Source: Blasia pusilla
Lineage: Eukaryota; Marchantiophyta; Marchantiopsida; Blasiales
Assembly (NCBI GenBank): GCA_050084515.1
Contig: CM114274.1
Span: forward strand, 21,266,001-21,330,000
Direction of reading: 5' to 3'
Length of the DNA stretch: 64,000 bases
This document shows, piece by piece, positions 14,083 through 25,440 of the stretch. The stretch's first letter is position 1. Each line of letters opens with the position of its first letter. The notes beneath the pieces were generated by a model, which saw nothing but the letters and a program-made list of their open reading frames with translations, ran no database searches and had not been told where the DNA came from. Both the position numbers and the translations under genes were made by a program.

Positions 14083-14240
14083 GTCGTGCTCATACACATC
14101 ACTGTACAATTCATATTGCTAATTACATCCAAATAATATGCATCACTGATCTTCCCAACACACGGGTAGATCCACACGTAAGCAAAATACACTCATGCAT
14201 GTACACCAAAACCACACAACCATCCCCCTAATTGACAGTT
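14083..14240. repeat. Second copy of the GTCGTGC-anchored dispersed repeat
   Basis: It begins with GTCGTGC at 14083 and contains CTTCCCAACACACGGGTAGA and CATGCATGTACACC. This matches the block at about 13600-13745 with scattered substitutions. The GTCGTGC start is also shared with the units at 17170, 17650, 18108 and 18584, suggesting all derive from one retrotransposon terminal region. Confidence 0.45.
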
Positions 14241-17160
14241 GGGTGCTCCTAACACTAGATAGCAGACATCACATCTACCTATCATGATCTACTACTCTAT
14301 ACATATCTAACATTGTTAGTGCTATCATGCCTGTAATGTCTTCCAACACATGCTCGCCCTTAGATGCATCTTATTTATCTCAACCTAGAGATATTGATGT
14401 ATCCGTATGTTGGCCTGCATCGCTGCAACTAACCTCGATGTAAATCCCTCAAAAGAGAAAATACTCTCGTATCCTCCTCTAGACGTTGCTACACAACACA
14501 TATAGTATATATGGATACCAAGTCTCCACTCCAAGAGCACGATCGTCATTTGACACTATTTGCTCCGTAATAAAGGGACGGCTCCACATCTACTTAACGA
14601 GCTCATTTATACCCCTTTGCAAGTCGATACTCGTATCCCATAATGGTGAAGAGGTCTCTCTACCATGGGGATAGACATCGAGTATGGCATGTCTCTCTAT
14701 AGGACTATCCGCTACTAGGATGTCCTCCTCATGGGTGCTTGTAATGTACAATTTAAGGAAAAATATACTCTTTTTATCACAAAGTACTAAGTTCGTTCCC
14801 AAGAGACAATTGTTTCTTGAGTAAAGAGAGGTTTTATAAAGAATATCAAGAATAAACTCCTTCTTCACTAACTCCAGTAACTATATCTTCATTGAGACAA
14901 AAGAACAAAATGATTTTCTTTCCTCTTTGAAAAGACTTTTCTCAAGTGCATACGAAGACTCTTGTGAATCTGCAATAACAAAGCTCCAAAAATACCTCAA
15001 AGAGACCTCAAGAATCGCAACTCACCCTACTTTCAGAACTAAATCTGTCATGGCAGGTTACTCATTGTCTAACAACTTTCCTACGCTTCTTCTTGATTAT
15101 CTTATGGAATTATGAAACTACAAGACTCAACTCTCATCTCTACTGCAGCCCAATAAGATCCACATTCAATTTTGCACCTCTAAAAGAATGAGAGAAGACT
15201 CTTCTTCTATATCAAAGAGTGGAAAGAACTAGAAAAGTATTACAAGCTTCAGAAAGTAAAATACTCTTCAGCTTGGATCATCCCTCAACAAAACTTCCTA
15301 CACACTCCCCCTGACTACAGGTAAACTCAAGATAGACGGAATAATATTGAGGAATTCAAGACACAAGGGAAGGATCCCTTCTTATACTAACTTGCTCTTT
15401 AAATAGTCTTTTACAATCCCTGATTGATCTTCCTATTATAATCTAGATTTCTAATTGCTACTCCTAACCTACTCTATTCAATTTCTCCAACCCTCTATCT
15501 TCTTTAGATGGTTGGTTGCCATGGTATGTCATTTTTGCTCCCTTTAAGCTATTGCGCCGCTCCATTTCCGACTTCCAAAATATTTGCGACATTTCAGTCT
15601 TCACAGTCTTCGTGCTCTTCGCAATCTTTGTAGTCTTTGTAGTCTTTCTCTTCGCTATCCTATCTTTGTGCTCCTATCTTTGTGCAAAGACTCTTTATCC
15701 TTATGCCGCTGCGAAGAGTCCTTCTTTCTACTTTCTTTCACTCCGCTGTCTTCAAAATATTTCCTGTCTTTCTATCCCTATTCTTAATACACTTTTCCGC
15801 TTTCTAAAGACTCTTTTGACTTCTTTTGCTTCTCCCTCTTCCTTCTTATAGTTCTTAGTCTTTGCTCTTCGTTCATTGTACTCATCCTTTGCACAAAGAC
15901 TATCTTCAATTTTCTTTACAAAGAAGTTTTTTCTCAATCTTCGTCAACAATCTTTCACTGCCGTTCTTACCACGGTCTTCTTTTACGAAGCACCCACACC
16001 TCTTCTTCTAATTTCTTTTCAAGTATTTTACACAATTCTCACTCTTCCAAGACAGTCCTTAATCTTCTAACATCTCTTGTCCTCTTATCAAAGTTCTGTT
16101 AGTCACTCTTCACACAATTTCGGTAAAGTAAGACTCCTTACTTTCGGTATTGAGTCTTGAGTCCTTGCTCAAGGAAGACTTATGTACAAAAAAATGCTCT
16201 TTCTGTCAAAATTTCAAGAACGTGGGCACTACAGTGCTCTCCTCAAGCAACTCCTTAGCCAAGTACTCACTACCTGTGAATGTTGCCAATGTGATCACAA
16301 GATCACCTCATGGATCCCAACTATGCCCTGCAAATTATACAGGAAAATGACTCACTCGTCCATCACCTAATGGTCATCCTTATTGATCAGTAATTTTCTC
16401 CTCCCAAAAGTCTAGAATGAAACCAAGGGGTTACATCACCATACTCTCGTACTTTGTTGTTGTAATCGCACAATTGTGCACCATCTAAAGCATGTTTTGG
16501 CTAGATTATGACTACTAGCTCCTATCAAGGCATGTACTACATGGGTGATATGATCCATTCAAAGGTATGTCTCTTAAAGAGACAAGGCTTAATGTCACTT
16601 TTTCATAACCCCAATCCCAAACAAGTTTCCTTCCCTAACATCAAGGATTGCCTTCTTGAGTCAAGTAGAACGTGTTATGGGTGGTATAACGTAACTGTGA
16701 GACCAACCAAGTGAAACACCTTGCTTTGGTTGTTCAAAAACAACAACACCCTAGAGTCACCATGGCTTCTTCTATTGTTGGTCTACTTGGTATATCTACC
16801 AACTTGGCCGTTGTATCTAGCTATGACTCAACGGGAGAGTCTCGAGCATCTACTCCAAGGATATGTCCACCTCCACCTCAAACACTACCTCGAATTAAAT
16901 ATGAGGCAATAACCCCTCCATGTTCATACACTATGATAGCCAGTCTGAACATCTCGACTAGTCCAACTCCTATTGCCGCCATGTCCATGGTGGAAAATAA
17001 TGGAGTCTGGCTTACCCTAGTGGCAATCTCCAATAAAGTGCTCAACACATGCTCCACCTAAGGTAGTATTGAAGTCACCTCTCCAACTCCTCATGATGTT
17101 GACATATCCATTCCACCTAATTAGTGGGCATCGTTGGTTGTATACACACTGTCGATAGTG
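14241..17160. other. AT-rich intergenic region, probable old LTR-element remains
   Basis: No gene is recognised. Near 15300-15315 the minus strand reads CAGGGGGAGTG followed by TGTAGGAAG, which looks like a polypurine tract plus LTR start of an LTR retrotransposon running toward lower coordinates. No matching polyprotein was found to its right, so this is weak. 15580-15760 is a pyrimidine-rich simple stretch. Open frames at 16150-16370 and 16711-17061 have no motifs I recognise. Confidence 0.3.
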
Positions 17161-17944
17161 TATAAAGGTGTCGTGCCCACACATATTGATACACAACATA
17201 CATTACTCTCATCGAACACACACAAAAACACACTCGATCCCATGCTAACTCATGGCAACCAAACACAGAAGCGAGAAGTACCAAAATATCTCAAATAAAA
17301 TAACGTCAAATCTCTCTCACAACACCATAGCTCTCATATGTTTACACTCTCACATGTCTCTCTCAATGTCAAACCAACTCCCAAGTCACCTCCTTGGCTC
17401 TTGACCTAGTGTAGGAGATCAAGGGTCACTTCCAAAAATAGTAATCCAACCACATAGTCATAATGGTATTTACCTAAAATAGTAAGTTTCTCAATATGGC
17501 TCCAAATGAGCCGAAACAAAGGGGAAACCTGCTCTCTTAAGTGTCCCGAGGCCTCAACAGGTCATCCTAGACTTCTTAACTTTGTCCTCTACTACTCACA
17601 AAGGCGCTCTACTAGATCTCATCAATCTATCATAAAAGACGTAACAATTGTCGTGCGTATACACATCGCTATACAACATACATCGTTGTCATAGAACACA
17701 CACACAAACACGCACGATCCCATGCTCACTCATGGCACCCAAACACAGAGGTGAGAAGTACCAAAATATCTCCAACCGCCCTCCTAGCTGGTGGTTAGGC
17801 CCCTCTAACTCCACATAATCATCTATCCCTACCTTCTATGCCATACATCTTTAGGACGCTAAGAGCAAAAAGGCCGGGTGCTTATGTGGCCCCATCCTTA
17901 GTTGCCTTCTTCTCATCTATGTAATTGACACAAGTCAAATCTAG

Positions 17945-18090
17945 AACTACCTACTACATGTACATCTGGGACACATCCATCCTCCCTGAAGAACCCTAGT
18001 GAGAGGTGACATCAAACATGCTATATGCCATCCTCTCGAACATCCATCACAGACTAGCATAGTGGCTGCATCACGGACAGAACTACACAA
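17945..18090 (-). pseudogene. Isolated second copy of the gypsy C-terminal PHD finger
   Basis: One minus-strand frame reads CMLCSSVRDAATMLVCDGC, then SRGWHIACL and finally WMCPRC. This gives the full PHD ligand series C-x2-C, C-x2-C, H-x2-C, C-x2-C. It matches the C terminus at 18861-19000, and its flanks match too, so it is a partial duplicate of the element's 3' end rather than a host gene. All eight ligands remain although the surroundings have diverged. It is not expected to be expressed by itself. Confidence 0.65.
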
Positions 18091-18212
18091 CATACATCAT
18101 AAGCCTTGTCGTGCGAATCCACATCATCATACAATATACATTGCTGACATATCATACTCACATACATACATAACATAGACGAGAGCATCCACAAACATAA
18201 GTGTACCACAAC

Positions 18213-18580
18213 TGAAATCCGTGAAATATCTACTGTCATAAAACATGTATAGAATCACATACAATCGAGCCAAACCCACTCCACGATGGGAGAATCTAGG
18301 TCGAAGCTTGCGGGAAACACCATAACCAAGAGCTCTACTCACTACCAAGGCTAACTCCCAACGCAACAGGCTCGACTCAAAGAACTGACTCTTCTTTGGG
18401 TGCACTCCACACTATATCCTCCAACCTAAGAGCGGGCCCTACTAGGAAAGTCACCCCCAACTGAGTAACCCCCAACCCTATGTATGAAACCGCATCTCTA
18501 CCTAGCCACTACGGTCCTACATAAGGTATGGCCTCTACTAGCACACTATACTCTACGACATAATCCGTATGGTCATGACA
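18213..18580 (-). repeat. 368-bp TG...CA unit (LTR-like), same family as 54638-55005
   Basis: Read on the minus strand, the unit starts TGTCATGACCATACGG and ends GGATTTCA. A copy of exactly the same length lies at 54638-55005 on the plus strand. The TG...CA ends fit an LTR. No convincing target-site duplication is visible: flanks are ACAGT and GTTGT. It may be an LTR caught in the rearranged terminal array rather than a clean solo LTR. Confidence 0.55.
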
Positions 18581-18860
18581 ACTGTCGTGCGAATCCACAT
18601 CGTCATACAACATACATCGCTGACATACCATACTCACATACATACATAACATAGACGAGAGCATCCACAAATATAAGTGTACCAAAACTCCCCCCCTAAT
18701 TGGCGATTAGGTCCCTCTAACTCCCAGATAGCCCTATACATCTACTACATGCTATACACCTTCATGGATGCACGAATCAGAAGGTCGGGTGCTAGGTTGC
18801 CCCATCGTTAATCGCACATCTGTAATCCATATCATGCAAAGATCGAGTCATCTACCTCTC

Positions 18861-19187
18861 CTAAATACATCGAGGACAAACCCACATTCCAGTAGGAACA
18901 ACATCCATACGTGGAGTCAAACACATCATGTGCCAACCCCTAGAACACCGATCACACACCAACATACGGGTTGCGTTACGAGCAGACCCACACAACATGC
19001 ACCTCAAGCTAGCACATATCATGGCTAAGCTTGGGTCAACAGTACCATCCACATTTGGAAGATGACATGGCGCACAATTACGCACATGGTCCTTCCAAAA
19101 AACTCCATCACGACCCTCCAACATGAGAACTCCAGAAGCTAACACCTCGCGCACTTGTAAAATAGTGCGGCATGCCGTCACATCCAA
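18861..19187 (-). pseudogene. Gypsy integrase C-terminal region with PHD finger
   Basis: The frame begins in the integrase C-terminal domain (ILQVREVLASGVLMLEGRDG, then WKDHVRNCAPCHLP). It ends in RCMLCGSARNATRMLVCDRC, SRGWHMMCL and MWVCPRC. The ligand order C-x2-C / C-x2-C / H-x2-C / C-x2-C with a Trp before the last pair is that of a PHD finger, a domain that often reads histone H3 tails. It stands where chromoviruses carry a chromodomain, so a chromatin-targeting role for the integrase is inferred. The frame stays open through the finger. Confidence 0.7.
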
Positions 19188-19826
19188 CGTTGTCGGTGCA
19201 ATCTACTGCAAATAGACATAGTCCCCCACATGGAACCTCCACCCCAAATGGTTGCATACCGCAACGTATCTCTATGTTTAGCAATGGCAAGATTCTCAAA
19301 GGCTGTTGGCATAACTCTCCGAAAGAGCTTTGCCCGCTGAGAGCACATCCTCATCCACATCTCTCGGTATTCAAGGTTCACCACCTCACTAGACTCCCGA
19401 TGAATTGCTCCTGGCAAGTATGGATCTCGGCCGTATAACAGAAAACAAGGTGAGAAGGAAGCCAAGGATGCTTGGCGAATGAACCTATACCCCATGGCTA
19501 ACCATGGCAACTGAATATCCTAGTCTCCAAGATGTAGGGGCATTGAATGATGCCCTCACCCGGTCACAAACCATACAACGTGACACCAACTGTTGCACCT
19601 GAGTATGCATGCCACGCCACCAATACTGACCAAGGAGTAAGCTATACGTATGCTTTATCCCAAAATGTCCCAACTCCTCATGGGCATGTCGCACAATAAG
19701 CTCTCTCAAAGCCAAATGTGACACTACTCGTACTCTACCATCCTCCCACACACGGAGAATGTGTGTTCCCTCCAATCGATACCTCTTAGCACATTGAAGA
19801 ACACGGTCTCGCTCCTTGACACTCAC
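19178..19826 (-). pseudogene. Gypsy integrase, catalytic core deleted
   Basis: The N-terminal HHCC zinc domain is present (HAHEELGHFGIKHTYSLL, then CMVCDRVRASFNAPT). At about 19540 it jumps straight to WLAMGYRFIRQASLASFSP, the end of the core. The copy at 62766-64000 has roughly 400 extra bases here, covering the D,D part of the DDE triad. Integrase from this copy would be catalytically dead. Confidence 0.75.
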
Positions 19827-20100
19827 TATGCTGGCACCCTACTGGTCCGTAGGAACTCCAACACCAATGCATGATCATGAATATCACGCTGATCCGTATC
19901 ACCATCTCCAACCTTAGGATCTGAAGGCTAGCCATCTACCCTCTGACTAGAGTAAGATATGATGTGGTCCTCCATACTAGAGTCCACCCCTAACCAACAT
20001 AAAAAAGCGGATGTATGCCAACCTGGCACCATCTCCTCATCAACCTCGCAATGCCATCTAGCCCCAGTTGCATCCTCTTGGCTAGTACATGGGTTCCTAC

Positions 20101-21195
20101 TCAACCCATCAGCACAAGGTTGGCAACTCCAGGTCTATGTACCACCTGGAAGTCATAATCTTGTAAGATAAGAGCCCACCGTGCAAGCTTCCCTATAAGC
20201 TTGTCAGACTCCATCAACCACTTGAGCGGCTGGTGATCAGTAACAAGGGTAAACTGTGTGCCAAACAAGTAACACCTAAAGTGTGCCACGTCCCACACTA
20301 TTGCCAAGCACTCTCCCTCATATGAACTATAGCGCGACTCCGCTGCATTATTCGAACGACTTGCATAGGCCACCACAAACTCCATGTGCTCATCATCATG
20401 TTGTGTCAACACCGCTCCAAGTCCCAACCTACTCCAATCAGTGTGTAACTGAAATGGGCGCCCTCTGATAGGTCTCCTCAAGATAGGCGCCGCCACCAAC
20501 TGGGCCTTAAGCTCTACAAAAGCTCTCTCTTGATCATCTCCTCAGTGCCACTCTTGATCTGATTTCAGAAATTGGTTCAAAGGCTTTGCCATAGCACCAA
20601 ATCCCTTCACATACCTCCAATAGTAGTTCGCCAATCCCATGAATGCCCGAACTCTACTCGCATCTACCGGATGCGGAATAAGTGCAATAGGCTCCACCTT
20701 TGCTTGCTGAACTCCCAAACCACCTGGATAGATCACATGACCCAAGTACTCAAAATCCTCATGGAAGAACTTACACTTTCTTGGATGCAAACGTAGACCA
20801 TGAGCTTTCAACCGCTCAAACACCATTTGCAAATATATTTGATGCTCCTCCACCGTGTTACTGAACACCAAGATATCATCAATGTAACACCGAACAAAAT
20901 CCAACCCTGCTAGGATCCTGTCCATCACTCTCTGAAACTCGGCAAGTGCATTCTTCAACCCAAAGGGTAAGAATTTCCACTAGTACAAACAATCCTTGCC
21001 TTGAGAGTTGACACCCCAAAATGCTGTCTTGGCCTTGTCGCTCTCCTGAATCGGCAATTGATGGTATCCTGCCTGAAGATCCAAAGTACTGAAAATCTTT
21101 TCATATCCCACCACATCAAAGATCTCCTCAGGTGTAGGCATGGCATACCTATCGGCCTTGGTTTGCCGATTGATAGGACGTGTGCGCCCCTTCAT
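20101..21195 (-). pseudogene. Gypsy reverse transcriptase (C-terminal part) and RNase H
   Basis: Three minus-strand frames in series. 20980-21195 has INRQTKADRYAMPTPEEIFD and LDLQAGYHQLPIQESDKAKT. 20542-20958 has RCYIDDILVFS, an intact YxDD catalytic motif, and FMGLANYYWRYVKGF. 20101-20499 has RNase H with LHTDWSRLGLGAVLTQ, EGECLAIVWDV and VTDHQPLKWL. Frameshifts separate the pieces. The RT N terminus (GDYRPV) lies at 22675-22887, beyond the nested insertion. Catalytic residues are largely kept, but the ORF is not translatable as a whole. Confidence 0.85.
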
Positions 21196-21269
21196 AAGTC
21201 GCTCCCATGTGTGTTAGATACTTTTGGGACTCTAGTTAGGTGAGTAGAAGGAGCTAGAACCACAATCTG

Positions 21270-21515
21270 CAATTCAAATGAGATCAGGTGAGGAGCTAAG
21301 GAGCAGCAGGGAAGTAATGAGATCAGATGAGATCAGGTGAGATCAGCTGAGGAGCAGCAGGGAAGTAATGAGATCAGATGAGATCAGGTGAGATCAGGTG
21401 AGGAGCAGCAAGGAAGTAATGAGATCAGGTGAGGAGCAGCAAGGAAGTAATGAGATCAGGTGAAGAGCAGTAGGGAAGTAATGAGATCAGGTGAGATCAG
21501 GTGAGGAGCATCCAA
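21270..21515 (+). repeat. Minisatellite built from GAGATCAGGTGA-type units
   Basis: Repeated blocks of GAGATCAG(A/G)TGA alternate with GGAGCAGCAGGGAAGTAAT over about 245 bases, with unit and higher-order length varying. It lies within the nested TG...CA insertion. Confidence 0.85.
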
Positions 21516-22222
21516 GGGAAGCTCGAACCAGCTTGAGAAGAAGCAAGCTTGGGAAATGCTAGTTAGGACAGGTTCAGAAGTAGATGAGGTAGAAATTTCA
21601 GGCAGTAGATGCCTTGGAGTAGATGCTTAGGGGGAGGTAGATTTGTAGGAAGGTAGGAACCCAGAATGCCAGAGAAGCCCAAGGAAGAAGAGGGCTCTCA
21701 ACTTCACTTATAAATACTCTGGTGGGTTTGCTTGAAGCGGGCATAGACATCTTTGTTGGCTAGTAGACACTCGATCTCTTGAGCCAAGCTAACCAGCAGA
21801 GTTATGTGCTCCCAGGTCTAGGTAGTGTGTAGTGTGCTTGAAGGGGGCTGAGACTAAGAAGGTCTCTCATGTACTCTATGATTTTGTGATACACAAGAGG
21901 TAGCCCTGTGAAATGAGTTCACACCATTGCCCTGTATCTGAGTATGTGCATGATTGAGTGATGAGTTGGGGGAGGACTTGATGAAGGGAGACTCTTGGAG
22001 CTGATTCAACTAATCATTCAAAAGTGCAGGGAGAGGACAAGAGGCTGATGCCAAAGAGAGGGGAGGCAAGCTTGGGTTCCAAGATTGTGCTCCACCAAGG
22101 TGTGCTTGGAAAGCTTGCTGTTCTGCCCACCTAAGCTTGGCCTTTGACACCAATCACATGATTACTTCCAGGGTGTGACAACCTGGACTTCCAGGTCTGG
22201 TAAGTGATAAGAGTTAGAGAGT

Positions 22223-22242
22223 AGAGAGAGAGAGAGAGAGAG
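22223..22242 (+). repeat. (AG)10 microsatellite
   Basis: A perfect AG dinucleotide run of 20 bases within the nested insertion. Confidence 0.9.
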
Positions 22243-22674
22243 GGTCATGCTTGAGCTCCCCTATAGGTAGAAGACCACGGGCTCAGCCTGTTAAGTCTCC
22301 TACTACCTGAACAAGAAGGGAGAACAACGGATCAGCAAGGTACGAGGAGAAGAAGAAGGTGATTGCACTACCTGATCGGTTAGGAGTTGGGTGTACTTAA
22401 GAGGATGCCTTGGTACATTCAACTAGTCCAAGGCAACACATTGGAGGACCTTATGCTGCCCTGGTCATCCTTGATTGTGAATTCTAAGTAGAGTGTGCTT
22501 GTTGGGTTCCACTGGCCACTCCACTCAAGAGAAAGGAAGGAGTTTTGGTTAGTAGGGTGAGGATAGGATTGTGATACTGAAGTGGAGAGAGTTTCTCCAG
22601 CCTCTTAAGGTAAAGAGGCGGGGTTTACAACTGTTAAGGAGTACATCTTGTAGATCTGATCTTTTGATCTGGCC

Positions 22675-23351
22675 CTAAGCTCTTACATGGACCGAACTGG
22701 TGGAACTAGCAACATTTTCACCTGGGTTGTGTGCTGGCCATGCATTACCTGGTGAGACAGGACGGTAATCTCCACACATCCGCCTATCCGTGTAGTTGCC
22801 ATGCATATCCTTTTTAGCAGGCATGACAGTGGCTGATGCATACTCTCCATGCGACAACTCCACTAATCCAGCCTCCAAAAGGTCCAACGTCCTACTCTAA
22901 ATCACGTCCCTCTCCATATCACTATATCGGTAGGGACGACAGAAGATTGGCGTATCACTAGCCAAATCAATCCGTATACCGGGTCCAACCGGAGCACCCA
23001 ACTCCTTCATGCTAAAGGCAAAACAACTCCTATAAGCACGTAGGAACTGTGTCAAGCGTCGTTTCTCACCTCCCGTAAGCTTGGGCCCAAGTAATGGCTC
23101 CCAAGTCTCCTCCTTTGGCACACTAGAGGGAGAGGGCGATGCCATTGGTCGCTACGCATAACCCCCTCACAAGATGGTACACCCTTAGCTACACCATCAT
23201 CTGAGCAAATAACTCCTCCACCAACATGAGCAACCAACTCCACATGCCCAGCCATTACATCCCATTTACTCCAATGATGCAAAATACTACTCTCCTCGCC
23301 CCCAGCCGATGCCTCTACCATCTCGGTAGTACAGTTCCGACGGGTTGCCAA
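22675..23351 (-). pseudogene. Gypsy protease/RT linker and start of reverse transcriptase
   Basis: 22897-23145 reads LTGGEKRRLTQFLRAYRSCF, then DTPIFCRPYRYS, the region that precedes RT in gypsy polyproteins. 22675-22887 has VELSHGEYASATVMPAKKD and CGDYRPV, the first RT motifs, and is then cut by the TG...CA insertion at 22759. No protease Asp motif or gag was found upstream before the junction with copy A at about 23340. Confidence 0.75.
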
Positions 23352-23522
23352 GATAGCTCAACCTTTTAACCCAAGGAGGACGGATGCTTGCAACCCGCGG
23401 GAAGCGTGCAACCCGTCGGAACCGTCGAGTTGGTGGTTTTCACGTCCAGACTTCCATAACGACGGACATGTCGTCGTCAGAACGATGGTGCGACCCAACG
23501 GTCAACCCAACAGCTCAAAAAG

Positions 23523-23529
23523 TATAAAT
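23523..23529 (+). promoter_or_regulatory. TATA box of the copy A ParB-methyltransferase gene
   Basis: TATAAAT preceded by GCTCAAAAAG, 231 bases before the ATG. Copy B has the same GGCTCAAAAAG-TATAAAAG arrangement at 44478, so this is a conserved core promoter. Confidence 0.65.
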
Positions 23530-24810
23530 CGGAGAGGGTTCGCTCATTTTCGGTTACTGTTTCGCGATCGCGATTGCTCTTCCGCGCAACAGCTGACTAG
23601 ATACCAAGGGGCGCTTTACACGCCAACTCATCGCGAGACGATTCGAGCGATTCATCGCAAGATGATTCGAGCAACTCATCACGACATCAGCAAGGCGATT
23701 CATCATGCATAGAAAGTAACTTTGTTGTCGAGGAGGTGGTATTTTCGGGAACAATGAAGAGGAAAAAATCTCAAGCAAGCAACGTTGGGAGATTCACTCC
23801 CAATTCCATGAGGACTCCTGCGTCACCATCTCCAGGGCCTTGTTCAACCAATGAGATAAGGCAGCAAGAGATCGAGGAGCGGGAAAGGGAAGCGGATATG
23901 CACAAGCAGGAGCTTCTTGAAAAACGTGTTTTGGAGGCGCTCAAGAAATAGAACGCATAGGCTGAGGCGTCGCAGGCCTTGAAGAAAAGGATCGCCGAGG
24001 AAAAGCGTGAAAAGAAGCGTCTGGACGCATCGGTGAGGAGAGCAGAATTGACAAAAGCTTGAAGGGAAAAAGAAATTGCCATTGAAGAAAGCCCGTCCCG
24101 TCCAATCGAAAGTGTTGAGATGTAGGAAATGTCCCCAATGAAGTCCGGGGACACAATCAATATAAAATCGGCTGAGGAAACGGCCCAAGTTCAAGTGACG
24201 GACGATGAGGTCATGAGGACCGCCAGCGTGGAGATGGTGGATATCTCTGAAGAAGCAAGAGAGCAGTCTTCCTTGTCTCTGAGTGCGGCGGAAGAAATCG
24301 ACCTCTATCGGATCGACGAGTTTCCAGTGGACTTGCCAGCTGCTGTCCCAGAGCAGTTGGCCGGACAAGACACCGACCCAATCTTTGAGCGGGTAAGAAA
24401 TGATCTTGGATCTTTGAGTTATGTGAAGGCCCATGCTGCAATTCATTGGCAATTCAGTGTAGTTTATTGACTTTGTCCCCGTTGTGACAGGTTGTAAAGC
24501 AGATGGCATTGATGGAGGGACAGAACGCCCCAAGAATTTCACCTTGCCAAGTGCGGACAATGGAGTACGTCCGTGAAATTCAGTCTGACAAGAATATTGC
24601 AAAGCTGAAAGAGTCGGCAGCGACAGCATCCTACGTTGACAGCTTCCCTCCATTCTATGTTCAGCCTTACGATCAACATGGAACCCAAGAACTGGTGATG
24701 GAGGAGGACTTGGAAGCGCTTTGGTTATGGAGGATGGGAGATCAGGAATTCAAAAGAGCGATTGAGGGGACGAAATTCAGTTGGATGCGGAACCTCTATT
24801 TCTTCATCTG

Positions 24811-24846
24811 GGATGGAAACCACAGGTTCATGGCGTGGACCCACTT
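24811..24846 (+). other. ParB/Srx-like DGNHR motif
   Basis: The codons read FIWDGNHRFMAW, followed about 15 residues later by LEAHFCVKEVMLNPYPHHMA. ParB and sulfiredoxin folds carry a DG-x-HR or G-x-x-R loop followed by a hydrophobic strand. The same motif is intact in copy C and has Arg to Lys (plus a stop just before it) in copy B. Confidence 0.6.
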
Positions 24847-24989
24847 TGTAGAGGAGCGCCAAAATTCATTGGAGGCGCATTTTTGCGTGAAGGAAGTTAT
24901 GCTAAATCCATACCCTCATCACATGGCGACGGTGGAAATGGCCATGCATGCCATGAACACGTAAGTTTCCTCTTCCTTTTTATTTGATT

Positions 24990-25440
24990 GCTGCAAACCG
25001 TCGGACTCCGACGAGTTGTTTAACTCTTGGTAACAAAACATGGGATGCCTTAAAGAAACTCGTCGGAGTCCGACGAGTTGCTTGACTGGCCGCTATTTTT
25101 AGGATGTTTTTGGCCAAAAGCAACTGGTTGGAGTCCAACGTGTTGCTTGACTGACCGCTATTTTTAGGATGTTTTTGGTCGAAAGCAACTCGTTGGAGTC
25201 AGACGAGTTGCTTGACGTGCCACTATTTTTAGGATGTTTTTGGCCGAAAGCAACTTTTTCCGCGGAAACCACTCTCTGAATAAAAATCGTTTGACAACAT
25301 GTCGGAGTCTGACGGGTTGTAACCAGGCAATCACAAATCTGAATGCAATCCGTCGGATTCCGATGGGTTGCAATATTTAGCTCTTAGCTACCATTTCGAC
25401 CATGAGTTGTAGCGACCTGTCGGAGCCTGACGGGTTGCAG
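24990..25440 (+). repeat. Palindrome array in intron 2 of copy A
   Basis: Seven imperfect palindromes (near 24995, 25056, 25122, 25184, 25296, 25346 and 25409) of the pattern CAACnCGTCGGA-n-TCCGACGnGTTG. The middle ones sit in about 62-bp tandem units sharing CTATTTTTAGGATGTTTTTG. The array fills the intron between exons 2 and 3, the same place as in copies B and C. Confidence 0.85.

Larger units (their letters stand above)
17170..18690 (-). repeat. Array of about 470-bp repeats anchored by GTCGTGC, terminal region of the PHD-type gypsy family
   Basis: GTCGTGC followed by CAACATACATC-like text occurs at 17170, 17650, 18108 and 18584, spacings of 480, 458 and 476. Blocks at 17650 and 18584 continue into a diverged TTAGGCCCCTCTAACTCC / TTAGGTCCCTCTAACTCC motif next to a C-rich stretch. 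On the minus strand that stretch is a polypurine tract (about 18692-18705). The array therefore combines the 3' untranslated region, polypurine tract and terminal sequences of the element whose polyprotein begins at 18861, partly duplicated. Confidence 0.6.
21181..22759. mobile_element. Nested 1579-bp TG...CA insertion, probable solo LTR
   Basis: On the plus strand it starts TGTGCGCCCC and ends GGTGAGACA. It is bordered by the 5-bp direct repeat GGACG at 21176-21180 and 22760-22764. Removing it rejoins the RT motif GDYRP with INRQTKADRYAMP in frame, which proves an insertion into the older gypsy element. No long coding frame is present. The orientation is undetermined, since both strands begin with TG. 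Inside are a GATCAGGTGA-type minisatellite and a (GA)10 run. Confidence 0.8.
18863..23340 (-). mobile_element. Ty3/gypsy retrotransposon, PHD-type, 5'-truncated and decayed
   Basis: The minus-strand pol region runs from a protease/RT linker (about 23145) through RT, RNase H and integrase to a terminal PHD finger. Gag is absent, and at about 23340 the sequence passes into copy A of the palindrome element. The reading frame is broken in several places. A TG...CA insertion (21181-22759) splits the RT, and the integrase core is deleted at about 19540. A second copy of the family, keeping most of the core, is at 62766-64000. Confidence 0.85.

Noticed and set aside
15302-15315. Copia-like polypurine tract and LTR start on the minus strand
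   Set aside because: Only a short match; no RNase H or integrase reading was found beside it, so it is mentioned but not called as an element.
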